This document shows, piece by piece, positions 58,912 through 64,000 of a stretch of 64,000 nt of DNA (position 1 is its first letter; every line of letters begins with the position of its first letter). This DNA is from Camillea tinctor (Eukaryota; Ascomycota; Sordariomycetes; Xylariales; Xylariaceae), in contig MU394119.1 in NCBI GenBank assembly GCA_022578605.1, forward strand, positions 62,001-126,000, in the 5' to 3' direction. The notes beneath the pieces are model-generated. The model was not told the origin of the DNA. It worked only from the letters and a program-made list of their open reading frames with translations, and did not search any database. Both the position numbers and the translations under genes were made by a program.

Positions 58912-59803
58912 CGCTGTCTGCATTCTGAACAAGCTCCGAGGTCAGCTCCAGGTTGCTGCTGTCAAGGCCCCCGGCTTCGGTGACAACCGAAAGTCCATTC
59001 TTGGTGATATTGCTGTTCTCACCAACGGTACCGTCTTCACTGATGAGCTGGACATCAAGCTTGAGAAGGCTACTCCTGATTTGCTTGGCTCCACCGGTTC
59101 CATCACCATCACTAAGGAGGACACGATCATCCTGAACGGAGAGGGCACCAAGGACAGCATTGCTCAGCGATGTGAGCAGATCCGTGGTGTCATGAGCGAC
59201 CCGAGCACCTCGGACTACGAGAAGGAGAAGCTGCAGGAGCGTCTTGCTAAGCTCTCTGGTGGCGTTGCTGTCATCAAGGTTGGTGGCTCTTCCGAAGTCG
59301 AGGTTGGTGAGAAGAAGGATCGGTTTGTCGATGCGCTCAACGCCACTCGTGCTGCTGTCGAGGAGGGTATCCTGCCCGGTGGAGGTACTGCTCTTCTGAA
59401 GGCTGCTAGCCAGGCCCTGAAGGATGTCAAGCCTGCCAACTTTGACCAGCAGCTTGGTGTGAGCATTGTCAAGAACGCCATTACTCGGCCCGCACGGACT
59501 ATCGTCGAGAACGCTGGTATGGAGGGCTCTGTTGTCGTCGGTAAGCTCATCGATGAGTTCGGCAGTGACTTCAACAAGGGCTTCGACAGCGCCAAGGGTG
59601 AATATGTGGACATGATCCAGGCCGGTATCCTTGACCCTCTCAAGGTGGTGCGGACAGGTCTTATCGATGCTAGCAGTGTCGCGTCGCTGCTCGGTACCAC
59701 CGAGGTTGCTATCGTGGAGGCTCCCGAGGAGAAGCCCGCTGGTGGCATGGGTGGTGGCATGGGCGGTATGGGTGGAATGGGTGGCATGGGCGGAATGATG
59801 TAA
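57882..59803 (+). CDS. hsp60: Mitochondrial chaperonin Hsp60
   Basis: Three exons (57882-57992, 58088-58229, 58290-59803) give 588 residues. The first exon encodes an Arg/Ser/Ala-rich mitochondrial targeting peptide ([21 protein letters not shown]). The mature protein begins [10 protein letters not shown]. GroEL-type motifs are complete: [29 protein letters not shown] (ATP site), [12 protein letters not shown], and the C-terminal GGM-rich tail ending GGMM. It assembles as double rings in the matrix and folds imported proteins with Hsp10. Introns lie early in the gene. A 525-codon antisense frame over the body is a codon-bias shadow. Confidence 0.97.
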
Positions 59804-61169
59804 TGTGATGCATGATGCAAACGTCTCTCTTGTCTTGTAACAAAACAAAAGCCTGGGCTAAAAAAGGAGCATTGGGTGTTTTTTTCATGCGGACAGGTTA
59901 TCACTTCTGGCCATGTAATTTTTCTTTCCTCTCTACCTCTCTCTCCCTCCCCTCTCTACTGCCCCCGTCTACTTGTTCATACTGATATCCCAAATGGCGT
60001 TGTAAAATAAAGAGGTTGTTGTACATTAGAGCCAGCTACCAGGTACCACGTCTATCATCTGCCATGACTGACGGCCATGTCAATGAAATGATCGACACGC
60101 GTAATCAATTAGCCAGGCACCTACATAATATTAATCATGTTGTGTAGGTGGTCCTACCTAGTACTAAGTGACTAGTAGTTATATAATTTAGAGGATCCCA
60201 AGGACCTAAGTAGTAACCCCTTAAATATTGTTAATGGTTCTGCCTACATGTAATAAGATGGGGGGCCTGTACATGTCACTTACTGTACTGTGACGACGAC
60301 TGCTGACGAATTGTGTCATCTACATTGGTAGGTACGCTGATTGCACACTATATAGCATGTATCTAGACAGTCCCCCATGTGCTTTTAACTAGATTAATAA
60401 GGCGGGACTCACGTCACACTACAGATGCGCAACCAGTGCTGGCAGTGATCACGTGCAGGGATCGATCTGGTTGCTGGAATATGCGGCCTGGAGGTGGAAG
60501 TCGCTACGTTGTACACCATTATTGCCAAGCCAACAGTTTCTGTTTTTCCTTAAAGCTACAGTCAACCCGACAAGCCCGAGCTTGTTCCTTGTTCTCCTAC
60601 CTCCTTACCCACTTGCGGGTGCCCAGCGGTTGCCCAGTGCTTTCCCAGTGCTTTCCCAGTGCTTCCTTGATGCACAGCCAATCATAATCATCAACCCCAC
60701 CAAGGCTTTCCCTCTCAAGTTGTGGCTGCGGTGTGTGTGTGTGTGTGTGCCTCTTTTTTTTTTTTTTTTTCATCAGCCCGACTTTCCCCTCCATTGCGAT
60801 AGTGTCCCGCACTAAAAACATCCAACTTCTCTCTCTTCCCTCTCTCCTTTTTTATTATATCGCACACCCCCCCATCCCAATCCCGACCTGACCAACTACG
60901 AACCAAGTTCGACGCGATTAAACAATATATCGTCGTGACTAAGGTATTCATTATTTGTTAGTGCTGCCTAATCTGAAATTAGACATATTTCTCTTTTAAA
61001 GATATATTTGTCTTTTTTTTCTCTCTCTTTCTTCTCCCGGTCCATCTATTGCTCTCGAACCCCCCCACTAACAACATCCTGCGTCACAGTCCATCTCTCC
61101 GTTCATCCATCCACCCACACCTATCCTCAGATCGCCTGTCGGTGCACTTGACCGCCAAATACTGTAAAG
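59804..61169. other. Intergenic stretch with microsatellites
   Basis: About 1.4 kb. It has TACCTAG words near 60110-60160, a GT dinucleotide run at 60731-60749, a poly-T run at about 60753-60770, and C/T-rich leader sequence of the cofilin gene at 60820-61169. Short frames at 60379-60815 have no motif. Confidence 0.55.
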
Positions 61170-62175
61170 ATGGTGAGCGCCAGCATCTGAGATACCTATT
61201 GCTCAACTGAAGCTTGCTAACGTGATAATCTTTGTAGTCTCAATCAGGGTTCGTATATCTATTTTCTTGATTCCAGGACTGTATTTCTGTAACTTGCGCC
61301 CGATCGCTATACCGCGCACAGCCCCGCTGGTCCCAAGATCATTACTTGTCAATATCAACATCAGCATTAGCATAAACATCAACAACACCACCAACAACAT
61401 TGCCAACCATCACTACAACCACACGGCCATGTCATCAGTGATAAAACAATATCAGCAACCTCCCTAACGGCAACCACAACCATGACCACCACAATGCATG
61501 GCAATCTCGAGCTAACCTTTCCTTTCTATCCAGAGCCACCGTCTCGCAGGAATGCATAACTGCATTCAACGACCTCAAGCTCGCCAAGAAGTACAAGTTC
61601 ATCATCTTCAAGCTGTCGGACGACAACCGTGAGATCGTTGTTGAGGAAGCCTCCGGGGATAAGGACTGGGAGGTCTTCCGTGAAAAGCTCGTCAACGCTA
61701 CCACCAAGTCCAGAGGTGTAAGTTTCGCACTCGAGCCTTATCTATGGGGGTTTGTCTTTGAGCAGCTTACTGACCATGTTGCTGTGACTAGGGTTCGGTT
61801 GGTAAGGGACCTCGTTACGCTGTCTACGACTTCGAGTACAACCTTGCTAGCGGAGAGGGCTCCCGGTTGGTTACCCCAAATTGGCGCAAAGGCTTACCCC
61901 TGCTAACTTGCTGTGTAGGAACAAGATTACCTTCATCGCCTGGTCTCCCGATGATGCCGGTGTCATGGTAAGTATATCTCCTGCGGAGACCAAAGGCTGG
62001 TTCACCGATGATGTAATACTAACTCGCCACGCAGGCCAAGATGGTGTACGCCTCGTCCAAGGAGGCCCTGAAGCGCTCATTCAACGGCATTGCTACCGAG
62101 CTGCAGGCCAACGACCAGGACGACATTGAATACGACACAGTGCTTAAGGTGGTTAGCAAGGGCCTCGCCGGCTAA
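61170..62175 (+). CDS. cof1: Cofilin (actin-depolymerising factor)
   Basis: Six exons (61170-61172, 61238-61248, 61534-61717, 61792-61865, 61919-61967, 62035-62175) give 153 residues. The first exon is just the ATG and the second only 11 nt (encoding SQS and part of Gly), a tiny-exon start that gene finders often miss. The ADF-homology domain fills the protein: N-terminal MSQSG with the regulatory Ser, [38 protein letters not shown], and the long actin-binding helix [14 protein letters not shown]. It severs and recycles actin filaments in the cytosol. The length is normal for the family. Confidence 0.95.
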
Positions 62176-62614
62176 GCTGCGCCGGTCTTTTGTGATAACC
62201 CCCAACATCGATGACGGAGTGGTGGATGACGACCGACTGGGGCCACCGGCTAATTACGGTCTGCTACGATGTTTACGAAGGCCGCGCGATGTATGTGAAA
62301 AGAAGCTCCCCAGGCTGCACTCACCGGGTGAGAAGGCGGTTGTGTCAAAACTTTCCTTAGGAGGGCATGGCACGAATTTCCAGAGTTGATGATGTTAGCC
62401 AAAAGGCACACGCTGAACACCCCCCAAAAATCATACCTGAATGTAGAATCATCCTTGTTGGACTTTCCCAACCCATGCATTTTATGTCTATTGCTTGGCC
62501 AAGCCAGCGTCGGATCCCAATGATCTTCCCCATGCTAACTATGAATTTGTTGTCTTCCTAAGTCACTTCCCGCATATGTCTAATTAACGATCCAAAAAAA
62601 AACAGCGTTTGTTA
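62176..62614. other. Convergent intergenic region
   Basis: About 0.44 kb between the 3' ends of cofilin and the Get5-like gene. A poly-A tract lies near 62592. No gene seen. Confidence 0.6.
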
Positions 62615-63324
62615 TCATGACTTTGCTGCCCAGGCGGCCTGAAAGGTATTCGTAAGCTCCCCAGCTAGACCCTCGTCCCGTACCCGCTGTAGTAGGAAGC
62701 CCTTGAGATCACTCCAGAATTCTGTAGTGTCTATCACCTCTCGTCCACTCGGTCCTTGTGCGACTTCCTTCTGGGCTTGGGTAGGCTTCGTCATAGCAGC
62801 AGCGCCACCGATGACCATGACGGTGAACTCGATGTTCGTTGCCTCCTTGCCGGCTACCAGATCCTTCAACACCTTGCTGTCGGGCACTGGCTTCTTATTG
62901 TATAGCATCTTCAGCTTGTCGACGGGGATGCCCGTCTCGTTCGACACGGAGGTCTTGACGTCGAGGATCGAGGTGTTGAGAGTCTGTGAGGACAGCTTCA
63001 AGTCTAGAGGCGGGTTTCGGAGGGACTTCACGACAACATTGAGGCTGCGTTCCTGGCCCGGTGCGACGGTCGTGGCTTTGCGCTTGCTCATGGGCTTGGG
63101 CATCTTGGGGAGGATGAACTGCTCTCAAGGTTAGACTACGCACTATAATTTCTCGCGGAGTACGAAATCTTATGTGTTCAACCCGCATTATGATGGGTTA
63201 AATGTCATACAAAAGCGCCGTGAGCCTGTAAAGTCTTGGGGTCTTGGACATGGTCTGGCGACAGCGTGACTGGACGGGCGTCCAGCGCCGCGAGGAAGTT
63301 CTTGGCGAAGGATACTTCGGTCAT
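62615..63324 (-). CDS. Ubiquitin-like-domain protein, Get5/Mdy2-like
   Basis: Two exons (63324-63211, 63118-62615) with a 92-bp intron (GTATGA..AGCAG) give 205 residues. The first exon, beginning MTEVSFAKNFLAALDARP, was recovered by splicing; the longest single frame lacks it. Residues about 60-140 form a ubiquitin-like fold (LNVVVKSLRNPPLDLKL, SILDVKTSVSNETGIPVDKLKMLYNKKPVPDSKVL). The C-terminal helices (FWSDLKGFLLQRVRDEGLAGEL) could dimerise. An N-terminal short domain, a central Ubl and a C-terminal helical part are the layout of Get5, which with Get4 hands tail-anchored proteins to the GET pathway. The exact orthology is inferred. Confidence 0.8.
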
Positions 63325-63866
63325 GTTTGTATTTTTTTTTCTTTTCGCAGGAATTCGTTAAAGGTATGTGAAAGTGTGGTTGTGTATTAAGAGAAGATAT
63401 GAAGTGCTGCAGGCTACAAGCAAAACTGGCAAAAAAGGGGTTGGAGTGATGAGATTGTCTCGCTGGTGAAGGTTATGGTTATTGGTAATGGCGACGGCGC
63501 TGTTCCAGGTTGCCCTTGTCCCGCCTTCTACCGCTTGCGCCACAAGCTCTTCAATCGAGTAATCGCACCCCCCCATCATCCCACCACACTGTGGCTGGAG
63601 CTCTAAGATGGACTTGATCTCAAGCCCGGACCATTTTAACCTTCACCGCCTACCTAGCTTGGAGGTAGTAACGCTGGATAGTGGGGACGCTACCACTATC
63701 AGCTTATCGGACCAGGGACCAAAAAAAAAAGTTGAACTTTCTTCAGCGGATACTTGGAAATTTTATGGCCGAATTTCAACCAAGTTCAAACCAAGAACCA
63801 AAACCCAAAACCCAAAAATTTGTAATTGATAACCCTCCAGAAATTTCCTGGATATAACAGTTCAAG
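63325..63866. promoter_or_regulatory. Divergent promoter of the Get5-like gene and the last gene
   Basis: 542 bp between divergent starts. Homopolymer A and T runs occur at about 63332 and 63720, and AACCAAAACCC-type repeats near 63783-63816. The 73-codon frame at 63608-63829 has no motif. Confidence 0.5.
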
Positions 63867-64000
63867 ATGGGTCAAGGACGTCGTATGAAGAGCCAGCAGC
63901 GCACCTACGAACCACCATCAGAAGAACACTTCGCAAAGCTCAAGCGCAAAGCAGGACTCCCCGTCGACGACGTCCCTACTGAAGCCCCGACTAAGAAGAG
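63867..64000 (+). CDS. Start of an unidentified gene, cut by the window edge
   Basis: The frame begins MGQGRRMKSQQRTYEPP and stays open to the end of the window (44 codons). It is very basic and polar (KLKRKAGLPVDD), as in nucleolar or ribosome-biogenesis proteins, but there is too little to name it. The start context AAGATGGG and the divergent arrangement support it being real. Confidence 0.55.
   Translation, partial: MGQGRRMKSQQRTYEPPSEEHFAKLKRKAGLPVDDVPTEAPTKK

Noticed and set aside
58271..59848. 525-codon minus-strand open frame opposite Hsp60
   Set aside because: It mirrors the biased codons of the real chaperonin gene, has no motif of its own and is Leu/Ser-rich; a known type of antisense shadow.

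Overview
The window is from a filamentous ascomycete, most likely a Sordariomycete-type fungus. Genes carry short introns (about 50-150 bp) with GT..AG ends and CTAAC-like branch points. Secreted proteins have fungal signal peptides. The recognisable families (Zn2Cys6 regulator, SurE phosphatase, hybrid NRPS-PKS, mitochondrial Hsp60, cofilin) are typical of such genomes. All assignments come from reading motifs in the sequence; no database search was run. I saw no rRNA, no convincing tRNA and no CRISPR array.

Layout. (1) 0-10 kb: three small proteins with Myb/SANT-like N-termini (153-977, 6903-7483, 8478-9689), interrupted by a secreted rhamnogalacturonan acetylesterase (5134-5994). (2) 10-19 kb: gene-poor DNA rich in the word TACCTAGGTA, then an unrecognised coiled-coil protein (14830-16149) with an extraordinarily long, G-poor, intron-bearing leader. 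(3) 19-26 kb: a membrane protein, an MFS exporter and a Zn2Cys6 regulator. (4) 30.5-43.7 kb: the centre of interest. It holds an FMN-dependent alpha-hydroxy-acid oxidase, a 2506-residue hybrid synthetase with domain order A-T-KS-AT-KR-T-R (the SwnK architecture of the swainsonine indolizidine pathway), a divergent NmrA-like reductase (SwnN/SwnR-like) and a PhyH-type Fe(II)/2-oxoglutarate dioxygenase (SwnH-like). (5) 43.7-51.3 kb: a gene-poor graveyard with seven long imperfect hairpins, a decayed C2H2 zinc-finger gene with a duplicated intron-exon unit, and a four-copy ACGCGT cluster with no gene behind it. (6) 51.4-57 kb: a small secreted six-cysteine protein, a secreted SurE-like phosphatase and a short-chain dehydrogenase. 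(7) 57.9-64 kb: a conserved housekeeping block (Hsp60, cofilin, a Get5-like ubiquitin-fold protein, and the start of an unidentified gene).

How the genes may work together. By analogy with the known pathway, the synthetase would load an amino acid (pipecolic acid in the swn pathway), extend it once with malonyl-CoA, reduce the beta-ketone and release an aldehyde reductively for ring closure. The reductase and dioxygenase would then reduce the ring imine and hydroxylate it. No aminotransferase (SwnA), second reductase or second dioxygenase is visible nearby, so this is either a reduced or dispersed swn locus or a related pathway with a different end product. The MFS exporter and Zn2Cys6 regulator 7-11 kb away are candidate transport and control genes, but the link is positional only.
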